A stretch of DNA of 64,000 nucleotides from Bactericera cockerelli (taxonomy: Eukaryota; Arthropoda; Insecta; Hemiptera; Triozidae). The stretch spans positions 43,156,592 to 43,220,591 of the forward strand of contig CM044955.1 in NCBI GenBank assembly GCA_024516035.1. The letters run 5' to 3'. Below, piece by piece: positions 11,791-24,589 of the stretch; position 1 is the first letter of the stretch, and each line of letters begins with the position of its first letter. The position numbers and the translations under genes were made by a program. The notes beneath the pieces were generated by a model that was given only the letters and a program-made list of their open reading frames with translations, was not told the origin of the DNA and searched no databases.

Positions 11791-12104
11791 AAAATCAAAA
11801 TTTATGATCACGGATCGTTCCACTTGTAGATTTAGTGAGCACTCGCTGAGTGTATAATTATGTTCAACTTGTAGAGGTTATTGTAAAGCCTTATTATTCC
11901 TCAAATCCTCATACTTATACGAGAATTCTATTTGAATTACTTTCCAGCTGCAGAGGTAAAGAAAGTAGATTTACTGGAAATTTTCCAATACACATAATAA
12001 ATGTAAATTATAAATTATATTACAGGATTAAACAGATACAAAATTACACTTAAAGAGTATCTTGGACATCCAGAGGTCGGGACGAGCAGTTGAAACAAAA
12101 AAAA

Positions 12105-12471
12105 AATTAACGAAGTTTCAACAAAAAAAAAACCGTAGCTTCGATACTGATTTTTGGTTCGTCTAATTATTGCTGCGTAAGAATATACGTAAAAGAAAAA
12201 TCAATATTTAGACGAACATCAATTTTATTGGGTTTTTTTGTAAAATGAGAAAGACTATCCAATATTTATTTTTCAAATTATTAATACAATTTCTTCAACT
12301 CATTCTCTATGCGCCAATACCACTCAGAAAACTTAAAAAGTTATATTTTCAATGAAAATGGAAAAAGGAATTAGCCGAACCTCTCATGGTTCGGCTAAGT
12401 ATTGGATATTTGTGTAAAGTTCGGCTAAGTATTAATTTTTCTTTTACGCGTTCGGCTAATTATTAATCCGT

Positions 12472-12526
<55 letters not shown>

Positions 12527-12530
12527 CTAA
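12105..12530. repeat. Short inverted motifs and a CA microsatellite
   Basis: A hairpin pairs 'ttcgtctaattattg' at about 12,160 with its inverse at about 12,215. The word ttcggctaa then occurs three times (12,390-12,465), one copy being part of a local hairpin. A (CA)n microsatellite runs from 12,473 to 12,523. The following 12,530-12,950 looks unremarkable. Confidence 0.6.
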
Positions 12531-12964
12531 ATTAAACTGGTGTTAAAAAAAGGATTCATTCTCAAACGACGTGATGACTGATGCGACGAAGCCAAACATA
12601 ATAATTTTATTCCCAACAATAATTTGCAAAACAGAACATTTTGGCGCATAATAGACATAGGTATACATATGTTTTTTTCGTTTGCCATTTTTTTCACTTT
12701 CCGGACACGAGATATTTTTTCTTCTGACGCAAAGCCGTCGTAAAGAGCGTGAAGAATGTGTCTTGAAGAATTCCGCGATTTTTCACTCGTTGTTTTCTTC
12801 TCGCTGTGCGATTTGACGTCAGCCGACTGATGCAGGGGAGGGGTGAGGCGGGTAACGGTTATTTTCGTTGAATTCCCGAATTAAATTTTCATGAATGGTC
12901 CAAGTATGCACACCCTGAGTAAACAATCGCCCTCTACATACCGACCGTCTTGTTTAGTTCATTG

Positions 12965-13642
12965 ATGAATAACGAGACTTTACAATATTTGTATTCCTCA
13001 CCAAGTATTGTTCACACGATTTTGCGTACCAGAGTACGAACATCCTTGGCAGTTATCTCATTGAGTAGGAAGAATATAAATAGACTTTGTAGAATATCTT
13101 CAGACTTGTATAAAACTGATCAAGAAGATTTAGATATAGAACTACAAAATGTACCGTTCTCTATAGCTACTAACCAGATGACCAGAACACAGCAAGAGGA
13201 ATACCATACTCTACTAGTAATATACAGTGGAACCTGGATATAATAGAACCCAAAGGACAGAGAAAAAATTCTATTCTAAAGAGTATAATGAGGTTTCTTT
13301 ATAAAATGAGGTAAATAAAATATATTTCAAAGGTAAAACATTTCTTCAAACTCACTACCGAAAGGAAGCGTGCCGATATAAGAGGTTTCTTGTATAGGCA
13401 GTTCTCTATTACACAGGTGACGCAGGGACCTGAGATTTTCTCTATTATAAAGAGGTTTCTATTATAGCCAAGTCCATTATATCCAGGTTCGAACGTATAT
13501 CTATCAAGGCGCCACTAAAGTTGGTTTTGCAATAACCGGAGGTATGACGCCAGGGGAACTAATACAGCAATCTTATCAGAGCTTGGCTCTGGTTGAGAAC
13601 ACCTGGCAGGTGACAACAGCTGTCAATCAGTATCGCACCTAA
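12965..13642 (+). pseudogene. Unrecognised ORF interrupted by a MITE
   Basis: An ATG frame opens at 12,965 and runs to the TA at 13,223-13,224, where a 271-bp MITE begins. Read as it stands, the frame stops inside the MITE after about 90 codons. Skipping 13,225-13,497 (the MITE and one TA copy) lets the same frame continue to a TAA at 13,640-13,642, for 134 codons in all. The exact restoration argues that this was an open coding segment when the element inserted. I do not recognise the protein: there is no signal peptide, membrane segment or familiar motif, and codon content looks ordinary. It might be one exon of a larger gene or part of an old mobile or viral insert; the sequence does not decide. 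Confidence 0.5.
13225..13495. mobile_element. TA-flanked MITE, pogo/Tigger-like ends
   Basis: The left end is CAGTGGAACCTGGATATAA and the right end is its approximate inverse (ttatatccaggttcgaacg), each next to a TA dinucleotide. A CAGT..GAACCT..ATATAA terminus and a TA duplication are typical of pogo/Tigger members of the Tc1/mariner superfamily. The interior is short repeats of 'attataaagaggtttct' with no transposase. Confidence 0.75.
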
Positions 13643-13854
13643 TCATCTATTAGCATACCTGCCTCACGGTTTACTGTGGAAAGCAACCTAAGATCAAGAT
13701 CAACATTAATGAGACTAATTAAGGAGAGCCTCCGCAATGAGCAAGTTGAAAATACATATTTATGCATTTTATCTCCTAGTTAAAGTTTATATGAACATGT
13801 TTGAAAACAATATAATATAATCCTGTTGTTGGCACACTCTAATCAACGCGAAAT

Positions 13855-14045
13855 CATACATTGGTGGTCGAGTGGCAATGCAACTCAAGTGGGCTTTGTG
13901 AGACCGGATTCTAACAAAGACTTTTCTTGAATTATTTGAGAATTGGAGCACCAATCCACAAATATGTATTAGATTAAATGAGGAAATAAATGGTGCGAAT
14001 GACCATCGATGTTAAAGCACCTTAATTTAAAAAATAAAATAAAAA
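13855..14045 (+). mobile_element. Possible decayed tRNA-type SINE
   Basis: A degenerate A-box-like stretch (tggtggtcgagtggcaatgc) and a weak B-box-like stretch (gaccggattctaac) are followed by 'ttaatttaaaaaataaaata'. The spacing suits a SINE head, but there is only this one copy in the window. Confidence 0.35.
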
Positions 14046-14991
14046 AAGGAAGTTTATTGAGTTTTAAAAAATACACCAGAGCTCATTTACCTACAAATAA
14101 TGTCATCACAGTACATCTACCACACCTGACCATTGAATTGAAAATGCTGAAATAGAAACAACTCTGATGGAAAATCGTATGTAAATTTATCTTTATTTAA
14201 AAAATAATAAATCGTAGAAAACATAGAAGAATGGCCAATTAAGGTGACATAATAAGTGCATGTTATTGAAAAGATTATAAAGAGGAATCAAAATATTAAA
14301 GTCTTTATTTGAGTGAAGATAGCGAGGACTTGCAAAATAGATGTATAGTTAAAAATAATATTATTTTATCATTTATCTATCATACAGGGGAATTTCGTTT
14401 ATTTTAAAAGTCACCTATAGTTACCTCTTTGTGATGAAGTATTTCAATGGCACGAAGAAATAACGTGCAAATGCAAAAGTACATATAGGTAACACATATT
14501 TACAACAAGAAGTTTATACACGTACAAGAGAAACCAAGCATTAGAATAACTTTCAACAGGTCGCAAAATTTCAGTGACAGGCAGAATTTTAGTTCAAACT
14601 TCTGACTTGAATCTCTTCACCTTCTCAGATTTTTCCCTAAGACCATTAGGTGGCAAAGCACTCCACGTGGCAGTCATAACTCCAAGTCAATCTACCAAAG
14701 ATATAAGCAGGCTATTCAAAATTCCAACATAATAAACGAGGCAAATGTTGCTACAGTAGCATATTATCCAGGCGTTTTCATGTTTTTCAAGTTTAAATAA
14801 CGGAGAATATGGACGACCATTAGAATTCTTCCGTACATTGATTCGAACTTAGAGGCTTTGAGTGCTAGGTGGTAAGATTTCCCTGCTCACGGCTTCTTTT
14901 TACGCAGCAGACAAAACTAAACGAAAGCAAACAAATCCAATGATTCCGATGAGACCGGATATACCAGGAATTCTAACTGCCAAAATTAATA
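14046..14991. other. No gene seen
   Basis: AT-rich single-copy-looking sequence. I see no long ORF, tRNA-like head or clear repeat. Confidence 0.5.
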
Positions 14992-15222
14992 GTGCACTGG
15001 TACTCAATTTGTTACCGCGCTAGTCTGGTAATCCAGGTAGCGTAGCTTTCCGTTGGTTCGAATCCCACCCAGTGCATGAATTTTTCCTCATTAATTTGAG
15101 TGTTTCACCACATGATAAAGACTCTGAGGGTTAGGTGGTAGAAAATGCTTGAAGCATTAACCTTGCCTGGTGGTTGTCGTCCACTAAAGAGTATTATTAT
15201 TATTGTTATTATTATTATTAAT
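14992..15222 (+). mobile_element. SINE-B, full copy
   Basis: The head has paired gtgcact/agtgcat ends and a B box (ggttcgaatccc). It is followed by the SINE-B body with 'gactctgagggttaggtgg' and 'cttgcctggtggtt', and a (TTA)n 3' tail. Compared with the 563 copy, the A box is mutated (ctcaatttgttaccgc). Confidence 0.85.
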
Positions 15223-18200
15223 AGTGTCTTGCAGCAAATGCATGACTGTGTAAGCTCGACAGTAAAAAAATCAAGATAACTAAAGATTTCGGAATTGCCA
15301 AATGAGGATGAATAAGGAAAATTTGACGAAAAAATGGTCCGGTTGGAATGCTTCAGTATTATTCCATACAGGCAAAATTATACGAAATATTTCGTTTAAA
15401 AATTAAAAGCAGTAATAAACAGAGGAATGAACCATAAAACGCCAGAGGGTTTGTATGGACTGAGAGCTGACCAGACCGAGACAAAGTAACCGCACGAGAA
15501 TTCACAATGTGTCCACTGGCCATCTCTCTAGCTTTCTGAGTGCCTGACCTGTCGCTAAGCGGAGCTTGTGTCTAACGGACTGGGTCATACCTTCCCGGCA
15601 ATGGAACTAGATCAAATTGTCTGAAAAATGGAATGCGAATTAGACCTTCTAGCTCGGCGTCGCGCGTCCATCGAGGCTGGAGAATCTTCAGTGGCACTGA
15701 TATGCTTGCACTAGATCACACTGAATTCACACGGTGTTCGAGATTTCTATTCAGATTGAAATGATCAAATATTGGGAGGTTTTACAAGATCTGAATAAAT
15801 CAAGCAATTCATTCATCTCGCTTAAGTACTTCAAACAAAAAGCATAAAAAGCAGTAAGAGATCATTCATGTAGTGTAGTATGGTTTTTCGTATCATTTCA
15901 CTTTCATTACATAACAATTTTTATGGATTTAAGACGTATCACAATCTGTAGATACAGGTGCCTGGTGCCTACAGTTTTAACTGATGTGTTTTTTCAGTGG
16001 TTCAATAATTCATCGGACAAGTTGATTTTTTTAATAAAGGTTAAAGGACATGAATAATTGGAAATTTCTGAAGATACCTGATACTTTGGTTCTGAGTGAC
16101 ATCTCATATTATTTACAACTAATAAAATATAATGCATTAAAAATTTACTTTTTAAACAAGTGAAACAAACAAGTTGGGATTAGATTTCCTTTTTATTTAT
16201 AGAGATGTTATACTAGAACAGGTTCTCATTTTCCTTATACAATCGTCACACACGCGGTTAGCAGGGTGGGAAGCCAAGAATTACAACTATGGAGTAGCCA
16301 ACTTTTTATTCTTAGACCTAACCCAAGACCTAAGTTACAAGTATACAAGTATAAGTAAGTTGTCACAATATAGACGTTATTCATTAGAAAATGTGTGGTC
16401 CTGGAATACTTATATGACAAACGGATGTACAATCAAATTGTTCATTAACTGTGTGTACATTAAAATAATGCAAGTTTCTGATATCGCCATTTTTCATAAC
16501 GATAAAAAAAATATTCCATTGTATCATACTAGCAATGGCGGTGGCTGCAGTGTTCAAGTGCCTACTTATATGCACAATGCACTTCCACTTATGTAGGTAG
16601 ACATAGTACTGTACTGTACAATCTACAGTGAACGTTTTACACTGTACTCATAGTATAACACAGTATAATCTACATTTATGTCTCAGATCCGATTTAATTT
16701 CTTTGTGAAAAGATGAGTGTTTCGCTACTTTTTTGGCTTCGCAACAATACATAAAACGCTAGTCGGACTCTGGTAAAACATTTTTGAAATAAATGAATTG
16801 AACAAGATATTGTCATCTAAATTATACAGGTTTCTCGATATTTTACTTCCGATAAATTTCTAATAAGAGAAATCATACTTATGTGGCAATGCCTCGGGTG
16901 TAGGGTTAGGAAAATACATTAATTTGGTAGAGTTCTGGGTAGTCTATGAACCCCCGCAGAAAATCGTGAAGAAGTCTCAACACATTACACTACAGAATTC
17001 TTATATTTATAGTACTATCATGTATTCCACATGGACATAGACTTCAGACTAACAATAGTATTAATAGTTACTATTGATGATGGATAATCCCACATCCTCT
17101 TCCAAGATAAACAAGCAGTCAGTGATCAGTGCGTCATTTGCGTCAAAGTAGGAATAGTACGGAGTTCTCGCGTGTCAATTGATCACAAACCGTAGACCAC
17201 TATCACGATAGTTCAAGAGTTTCATTTATGTCAATGTGTCTCTGTCTACTTGAGATAATGGCTGAGATAGCCCTAAGATAAGAAGAAGATACACGTAACC
17301 AAGAGATATGCACAATATATGTACTTTGTGCACATAAATGTGCTAGGAGGTTAAAATAGTTATGACGCGCGAGTATCAGTCAGATTATTACTATATTATT
17401 ATGTATATAAATGACTCAGAGCTCGGCACATCTGAATTATACATTGATATCTTATTAATACACTAATGCCAAAGTTGTGCCTACGTATAGGACACACACG
17501 ACTGATCCATTGTTAGATTGTCACAGCCCAGACGGCAACAGATAACGAAAAAACGATCATGTTACCTGTGAGAAAACTATCGAAAGCTCAAAAAGACATA
17601 GAAATCAGTCATTAAGACAGCCAAGACTTGTTGATTTTGTTCCAGCATATAGAACTAGAAGATAACTGACTTTATTCTAGTAAGCTCTTCTTTTTGGAGT
17701 TCGAGGACAAATGGAAGAACTTCTTTAAAAACAGAAATTGGTAAAACTTGTCAAGGGACCTTTAAATCCCCTAGAGAATTTCACATATTTCTGCGTCCTT
17801 TGCACATCTTAAATAATCCGTACCTACAAACATTATTAAAATTTTAGCACTCTTAAAAAGGTATTTTAAACCTTAAAAATAACTAATGGCACCATGTAGT
17901 CATCAGAAACCAAAAAAGTAGAAAAACTAACGTTACCTTTATGATTGACTTCTTGAACCCGTGGCATATTTGGCAAACTTTTCAATTAAAAGAAAATGCA
18001 GAATCGCAGAAAAAGGAAATCTTATGTAAGAAATAACTAGAAAATGCATTCTTTACAAACATTGAAAGATTCAATTTAGTTTTTTATACAAATACCAAGC
18101 GATTATGGAAAGAAAAACAAGCACTTGATTTTTTTTAAACACTAAAACTTAAGAATGGATCACTAAATTTCTGTTATTTTCTTAGGTGTAGGTCCAGTAG

Positions 18201-20160
18201 ATCATAGGTAGATTTTCTCTACTGATAAATTGTTGTGTTTAGCCCCGATTGTTCAAGTATTCTGAATACGACAAGAGATCTCGAAGTGAAATGAGAGAGG
18301 TGTGCGCACATCTCGGGAACGTAATTTTATTGAATCATATAGAATAGAGTAAAGGAATTAGGTCCGGACCATACCGGTAATATTTGCAGGAGTCATGGAC
18401 TCACTAGTTAAACTGTCGCGTAACCTAATTGGGTCTCGCATGTAATGAGCCTGGCCGGATGAAGGTTGCTTTACTGGTCTATTTTTGCCGTCGAAATGCG
18501 GATGCCAGCAGCTATTCTGTATTGGTCTCAATGAACCTCTTGACGACTGTCACTTTTGAAACCACATTATGCATCAGTTACTGGGATACAACACATATCC
18601 ACCAAACTTACATAAAATGTAATTATTGACTAATATTAGTAAACGGTTTTGAGTATAAAAATACAATAAGCAAAAGCTCTCCAAACACACTTTAACATAA
18701 TTATTATATATTAAACATTTTCTCAAAGAAATTGTCGACCATCCAAAGATCATAATTCCCCCCTAGGCACTATAAATAAGAGTATCCTATTTCTGTCCAT
18801 GTGCGATTTATAACTAGAGAAATGTTTACTAGGAAAATATACAAATATGTCTACAGAGTATATTAATATTACCTAGAAGTGAGGTAATATTAGCACTCAT
18901 AACTCAGATTCAGATTGACAATAATCGATTTTGGCATCTCGAAAATATGCCTTATCTGCGAAAATATGCTTTCAATTACATTTGTCAACTGTCCAAATCT
19001 TTCCAAACAGGAACTTTCTGCACTGCTTCAGGACATTATTCACCTAATTAATGATATGATAACACACATACTATATTTAACAGTAGTCTTTGCCAAATGC
19101 TAACGTTTTCACAAGAAATTTAAGTGCTGTTATCAGTGGCTTTACGACTCAAGGGCAGCCTTTATGACGGAAAACACCTTTATGAATGAATGCATACAAC
19201 AATTTATATAAATATTGATACGGACTGAAACAAATGAGTACACATACTCGGGCCTTGACAAGTTTGTGTTTGGCTAGCTATGGATAAAACATTAATTAAA
19301 CTCCTATATCTAACAGCCCACACAACCAGCGTCTGTAAAGATTACCCGCAAGGTGCGTTCTTGGTTTGATTAATTTTATTCGCCATTAATGGAATCAGTC
19401 TGAAACAAAATCTGAATTCATATTTCTAAACGTTGCTTTATTATTATTTTGTAAAGAAAGAACGACTGTTGAAGTTTTCATTTAGGCGATTGTGAAAAAA
19501 GTCATTGAAGTCAACAACCCCATGACAATGGAAGTTGATAAGTATTATCCATTCTGGTAGTAAGACAACGGTAAACAGGAACTTTTAATTTCCTTTCAAC
19601 TGAGCGGCAAAGACTAGTAGGTTCTTTCATGATCCTTTGCTAGTAAAGTATATGTAGTTGACAATTAAATACAAGCCGATAGGATACAAAATAATTCAAA
19701 TTTAGAGAAAGAACGGGACTCAAGTACCGACAGCCATTACTATAAGAACACATCGAATCCAATCTTGGAAAGCAAACTCTTATTAGTTGTAAAGTACCTG
19801 ACTAATGATTTTCAAACGCCAAACAATTCATCAATACACGAGTAGATCAATTAGACATAATCAAGTCCGATGATTTTCGAAACGCAAACAAACATATTTC
19901 TGTACTTGATCCAAGGATAATTGTTACTCTAGCTTTTGCTAATTATACTTTACTCCTCTTAATAACCGGTGTATAGTTTTATGCACTCACACGTATGATA
20001 CAGATATGTGGATTTCTGTACCAACTACATATCAACACACACAACATGGGTGGTAAACTTGCAATCGTGATTACAAGGAACTTAATTCCGCCAGTTGAGT
20101 CTCCAGTGGACGAGGATTGTACAGGACTGTACATTGGAAAGTGGACCCTTTGTTTGCGAG
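15223..20160. other. Gene-poor 5-kb stretch
   Basis: No recognised gene, RNA or repeat. A 140-codon frame at 16,174-16,596 begins at TTG and shows no protein-like features. The stretch 15,440-15,740 is more GC- and CpG-rich than its surroundings and could hold a promoter or 5' exon, but no frame supports this. Confidence 0.45.
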
Positions 20161-20163
20161 GGG

Positions 20164-20246
20164 CCAAGGAGAGGGAGGGAGGGAGGGAGAGAGAGAGAGA
20201 GGGAGAGAGGGAGAGAGAGGGAGAGAGAGGGAGAGAGAGGGAGAGA

Positions 20247-20295
<49 letters not shown>

Positions 20296-20575
20296 GAAGG
20301 GGGAGACTTCCTTATTTTGCATTTTCATATTAGGCAGTAATATTCCGATATGCAAGGCTTAACGAAGGACTTTAACCTCTGGGTACTCCAGAAATAATGT
20401 CCTGAGCATCCATATCCTTCTGTAATGAGAAAAGAGACGGAGAGGGAGAGGGAGAGTGAGAGTGAGAGAGGTGGGGGGGAGGGAGAGAGAGAAAGGGGAG
20501 TGAGAGGAGAGGGAGGAGAGAGAAAGGAGAGAGGAGAGGGAGGGAGGGAGGAGGAGGGAGAGAGAGGAAAGCTTA
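20164..20575. repeat. Two GA-rich microsatellite blocks
   Basis: Positions 20,164-20,295 are GGGAGA/GA repeats ending in pure (GA)n. After about 140 bp of ordinary sequence, 20,436-20,575 is a second, more irregular GGAGAG block. All purines lie on the + strand. The several overlapping ORFs here are products of the simple repeat. Confidence 0.9.
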
Positions 20576-20589
20576 TATAGAGAAAATAA

Positions 20590-20690
20590 ATATGAAAATG
20601 TCCTAACTAAAGGGTGGAGTTATTGCCTATGGCAATCTCTTCCACCCAACCCTTATGGTGATGGTGGAAGGAGAAGTGACGGGAGATTGC
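20590..20690 (-). mobile_element. Non-LTR retrotransposon 3' end fragment
   Basis: On the minus strand it shares 'gggttgggtggaagagattgcc' and 'tttagttaggaca' with the copies at 2,235 and 60,665. It is only the terminal piece. No ORF remains. Confidence 0.45.
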
Positions 20691-21469
20691 ATGGGTAATG
20701 TAGTGTGGTCCGAGATGATAGATGTCCTGAGTAGATGTTTTACTGACGCACAAGTTTTCTCGAGATAGTAAACATGTCTATTTATACATAATGATAATTT
20801 TAATACATCTATTTATACCCACATCACTGCCAGCAGCATGTACTACTCCTTGTACATCATTGTACGACCATGGTGGAACTAGTATGTAGTGTACTTGATT
20901 TTCATACAAATTGCTGAGTTAAAAATAAATACTAAAGTGTTTTATTTTCATCAATGATGCTCTATCTCTCTCCTACTCTACCGGAGTAACCTGTTTCGTA
21001 TGAAATTTAAATTTAGAAACATTATTTAATAAAAACAAGAAGTATTTATAACCATTTCCATAACATCGTCTTGATACATGCCTTGTTTGTTCGTATTAAT
21101 TTTATTGATGAAACCAGGAAAAGAAATCTGTTTATACAACGCAGCAGATAGAACAGGGATCATTTTGTCTGGAACGAGTTTTTTTTTTTAAAAAGCGAGA
21201 AAATATGATTGATAAAAATAATGTCAAATTAAATGTGTTTATGGAAACAATACTTGAGCCCAATTGCAAAGTTGATAATGGACAGATTTAATCATGGACT
21301 TGGCAAACACTTTCATACACAATCAAATAACTAATGGCCCAACATGTTTAAGAGCTATTCAGTCTTTTAGTGACTTTGCAATCAATTGTAGATTTACTGT
21401 TATCAAAACTAACTTTTAAACAAAATGTATTTTAGTATGTATGTTAGTTAGCTTTAACGTCGCCTGCGC

Positions 21470-21790
21470 ACAATAGGTCATTTTGAGATTAAGCTCTTCC
21501 CACCTCTCTTCGATAAAACTTTCCACATCAACCTGAAGTCCTGAACCAGCCTGGGTCGGGCCTGAACACCAGCAAAACGTCAAGTCAACCACAGATTGAA
21601 TTAAATCATAAGTTTTTACTAGACGAGGATTTTTTTCGAGAGTTCCAATCTCCCTTTGAACCGTCATATTTCGTTCAAATAACCCAATCAGAAGTGTTGT
21701 TTACCCAAATGACCTGACCAGAGTGCAGTGAAAGAAAGATTTGGGGATTATGAGAGTGAGAAGGTTTTCTGCAACGAGGCCATGGAGTGC
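21470..21790. mobile_element. MITE family M, relic
   Basis: The segments 'ccaatctccctttgaaccgtca', split by mutations, and the far end 'ttggggattatgagagtgag' with 'gcaacgaggccatgg' reappear in opposite orientation at 58,975-59,445. The family has inverted ends and no coding content. Confidence 0.5.
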
Positions 21791-22003
21791 CCTGCACATG
21801 TTAACATCAGTGCTTCCAAGGAGAACTTCAGAAAACTAGATAAATTTGCCTTCCTATAATTCGTAAAGTACAAGAATGTTGTCAAATTTGCTCTGCGTGT
21901 TGAAGAAACAGCCAGAATTAATATGTCTGTGTAGATTTACCCCTCTCTCCGGTCCAGATTTGTAAACAATGAGCGTTCCTCTGTTGACTGAAAAATTGAA
22001 AAA

Positions 22004-22041
22004 TACTTCCGATTTCTAATATTTGAAATTTATCGGAAGTA
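22004..22041. repeat. Solo palindrome of family E
   Basis: A near-perfect inverted repeat (tacttccgat pairing with atcggaagta) around 'ttctaatatttgaaa'. It matches the terminal hairpin of family E at 11,305-11,342 without the rest of the element. Confidence 0.65.
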
Positions 22042-22904
22042 AAATGTGCGCCCTATCTGTTGGAGAATCCCAAATAAATTATGCAGAAGTTTTTGCTAAA
22101 TGTTAACCGTTTACAAAATTAACTGAATATTTCAATAGAAGACCTTTTTTAATGGGGAGGGGGACCAATACGCTACCCGAGATATTTTGTGCCCAGGGAG
22201 GAAGGGACACAGGGTGAGAGGGAGGGAAAATCAGGATAGGGGATCAGGGGAAAGAAAAACAAACCCCGCTTACTTTCCATCTGTGTGTACGCTTGAATTT
22301 CTCCTCTCCCTCTCCCCCTCCAATGAGTCCATGCTCAACAATAAAGTTTGAGTTCAAGGACGTGGAAATATATGTGTCTAAAAATAGAATTTCCTCCCTT
22401 CCCCCTACCTCGCTCCTATCTCTTCCATCCCGGCACTAACCCAACATTGTAGCCCTTTCATTGCTCCTTGGTCAATTTCAGTTTCAGTCGACACTGGATT
22501 AAAATATAACTTTTAGTTGAAATGAGAGGGAGGCTCAGTAGTATCGAGAGGACATTAGTTTGTAAGGTCAAAGTTCAACAAAAAAACTTGATGCCTTTCA
22601 TGAGAGATCAAAAAATAATTTAGATTGCCTTTGATTCCAAAGACTTGACTAGATGACTAGGCTATTACCACTACTAAAGAAACTTCAACATTTAGTAGCC
22701 CAGTGAATTTGTGGAAGATATATATAAATACCTACAAAGATTGTCCGTCTCCATACAAAAGACCATTACAAAAAAGACCGTTTTCTGCTGATCGCAAAAC
22801 TTGCGCAAAATGGCATCGAAGCAACTGCTGACCAATTTTTTCAGCAGTTGACCAATGCACGGAAAAAAGTGAATTTTTTCTATACCTCATAGATGAGTGG
22901 ACTG

Positions 22905-23055
22905 AGCTCCTAAATGGGAGATATTGTGTCACTTTTCCCTCTTCAGAGTGGAGACATATTACGGGATGGGTAAGACCATAATAGCCAAAAGTACCTAGCG
23001 GTTGTTTCATGTCTGTGAAATAAAAAAGTTTTTGGAACACTTTCTCTTTAAGCTT
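22905..23055 (+). mobile_element. SINE-A 3' fragment
   Basis: It matches the SINE-A body from 'gagctcctaaatgggag' through 'gtgtcacttttccctcttcag' and 'tacgggatgggtaag' to 'gtgaaataaaaaag'. The tRNA head is missing. Confidence 0.75.
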
Positions 23056-23485
23056 ATCTAAGTATAGAAATTTTGTTACAAAATTCACTAATTTACCTTC
23101 AGCAAAATCACGTCAATTTCTTTTCCATACACTTCCCGACCGAAAAGGCACTCCCTGCTGCTATACATATCTCAATCTTTCCTACGAATTTCTCTTCTGC
23201 GCAAATGCTCGTCTCCTCTTCTCCTCTGCTCTGTTCTCAATCATTTTCCTTCAATTCCACTTGAATTTTCATTCGAGCACTTTCTTGTTGATGGAAGAAA
23301 TAAACCAAAGAACAAGAAGACAAAACGAGAGAAAGAGGGAAGGACCACTTGTTGAGTGACAATTTTCGTATTTGATCATGATCATAGACCTTATAAAGAA
23401 AAATGTCACGCAAAAGAACCTGTATAAAGCACAAATATAAACATAGGTACTACGACAATTATGTCCATAGTATGAATAATATATA

Positions 23486-24395
23486 CAGGGTGGCCCATTT
23501 TAAATGACGCACCGGTTTTACTCGGCCCCTGTTGGAGATACAGAAAATTTATTCTGAGGACTTTTTCATAACTCGGAGGGGGAAATCTCGTGGTGACCTT
23601 GGATTTTTTCTCAAGGTCACCCTTCAAGGTCAGATCAAGGTCAACTTCATTTTCTTAAATGGAATGACCCATTTTTTATTTCATATTCGTAATCTACGTG
23701 AGTTTCTACATTCATTACACTATTTACTTGCTATCTCTCTATAGCCAATTAAAAAAGAAAAAAAAAATTGAAATAATAATGAAAATGTGCTACAACGTAG
23801 TAAGTATCATGTAAAATAATGATGAATTGGCCAAAAAAAATTTGAAAGATTTAGTGTATAAAGAAGCTCCAATTACTCGCGAGGACATGATGGAAAGAAT
23901 CCAGAGAGCATGTGAGCAAATACCGGAGATTGTGTTGTTGAAAAGTGTGGAGGAGTTTGAGAGGCGCGTTCAAATGTGTATAGAGGTCGATGGGGGTACG
24001 TTCGAACAACTTCGGCGGCGATAGGTGCCAAGTTAGCAGGTAAGAAGAAAGTCAAACACACAAATCAATTGAATTCAGTCTTTGAAGAAAAAAGTTCATT
24101 CCGGAAAATTTCAATTTTTTTTTCTTTTTTAATTGGCTATAGAGAGATAGCAAGTAAATAGTGTAATGAATGTAGAAATTCACGTAGATTACGAATATGA
24201 AATAAAAAATGGGTCATTCTATTTAAGAAAATGAAGTTGACCTTGATCTAACCTTGAAGGGTGACCTTGAGAAAAAATCCAAGGTCACCACGAGATTTCC
24301 CCCTCCGAGTTATGAAAAAGTCCTCAGAATAAATTTTCTGTATCTCCAACAGGGGCCGAGTAAAACGGGTGCGTCATTTAAAATGGGCCACCCTG
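23486..24395. mobile_element. Tc1/mariner-type transposon with ~275-bp terminal inverted repeats, internally deleted
   Basis: The ends CAGGGTGGCCCATTTTAAAT and its inverse each abut TA. The inverted repeats run to about 23,760 and from about 24,115 and are nearly identical, including a 'cttgaccttgaaggtgac'-like region. The interior of about 350 bp keeps only the last part of a transposase-like frame. The long identical arms imply recent activity or gene conversion. It is a deletion derivative, not an autonomous element. Confidence 0.85.
23830..24024 (+). pseudogene. Transposase C-terminal remnant
   Basis: About 60 codons end in TAG at 24,022-24,024. The pattern is DLVYKEAP, then TREDMMERIQRACEQIP, then RRVQMCIEVDGGTFEQL. 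The 'RRVQ-CIEV-GG-FE-L' ending is familiar from the C-termini of insect Tc1/mariner (IS630) transposases. The catalytic DDE core is absent and there is no good ATG, so it cannot be functional. It lies between the inverted repeats, consistent with the element's origin. Confidence 0.7.
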
Positions 24396-24589
24396 TATAC
24401 CTACAATTTGTCGAGATTATTTACTTCCTTTCAAAATTGCAGGTTCCATTCGGCATTTGTTTGATTGGGCTCGGGCTCTGAAGTCCCTAAGTTTTTGAAT
24501 TGAGAGCGTTCAAGTCAAGTCACGATTTTTCTCCTTTCTCTTGTTGGGATGCCAAAAAAAAAAGTCAAAAATATCTCCGATATCTGTAT

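Noticed and set aside
16174..16596. 140-codon frame
   Set aside because: It starts at TTG, has AT-rich random-like composition and shows no domain or splice context.
20071..20362. Arg/Glu- and Ser/Leu-rich frames
   Set aside because: Translation of the GA microsatellite in several frames.
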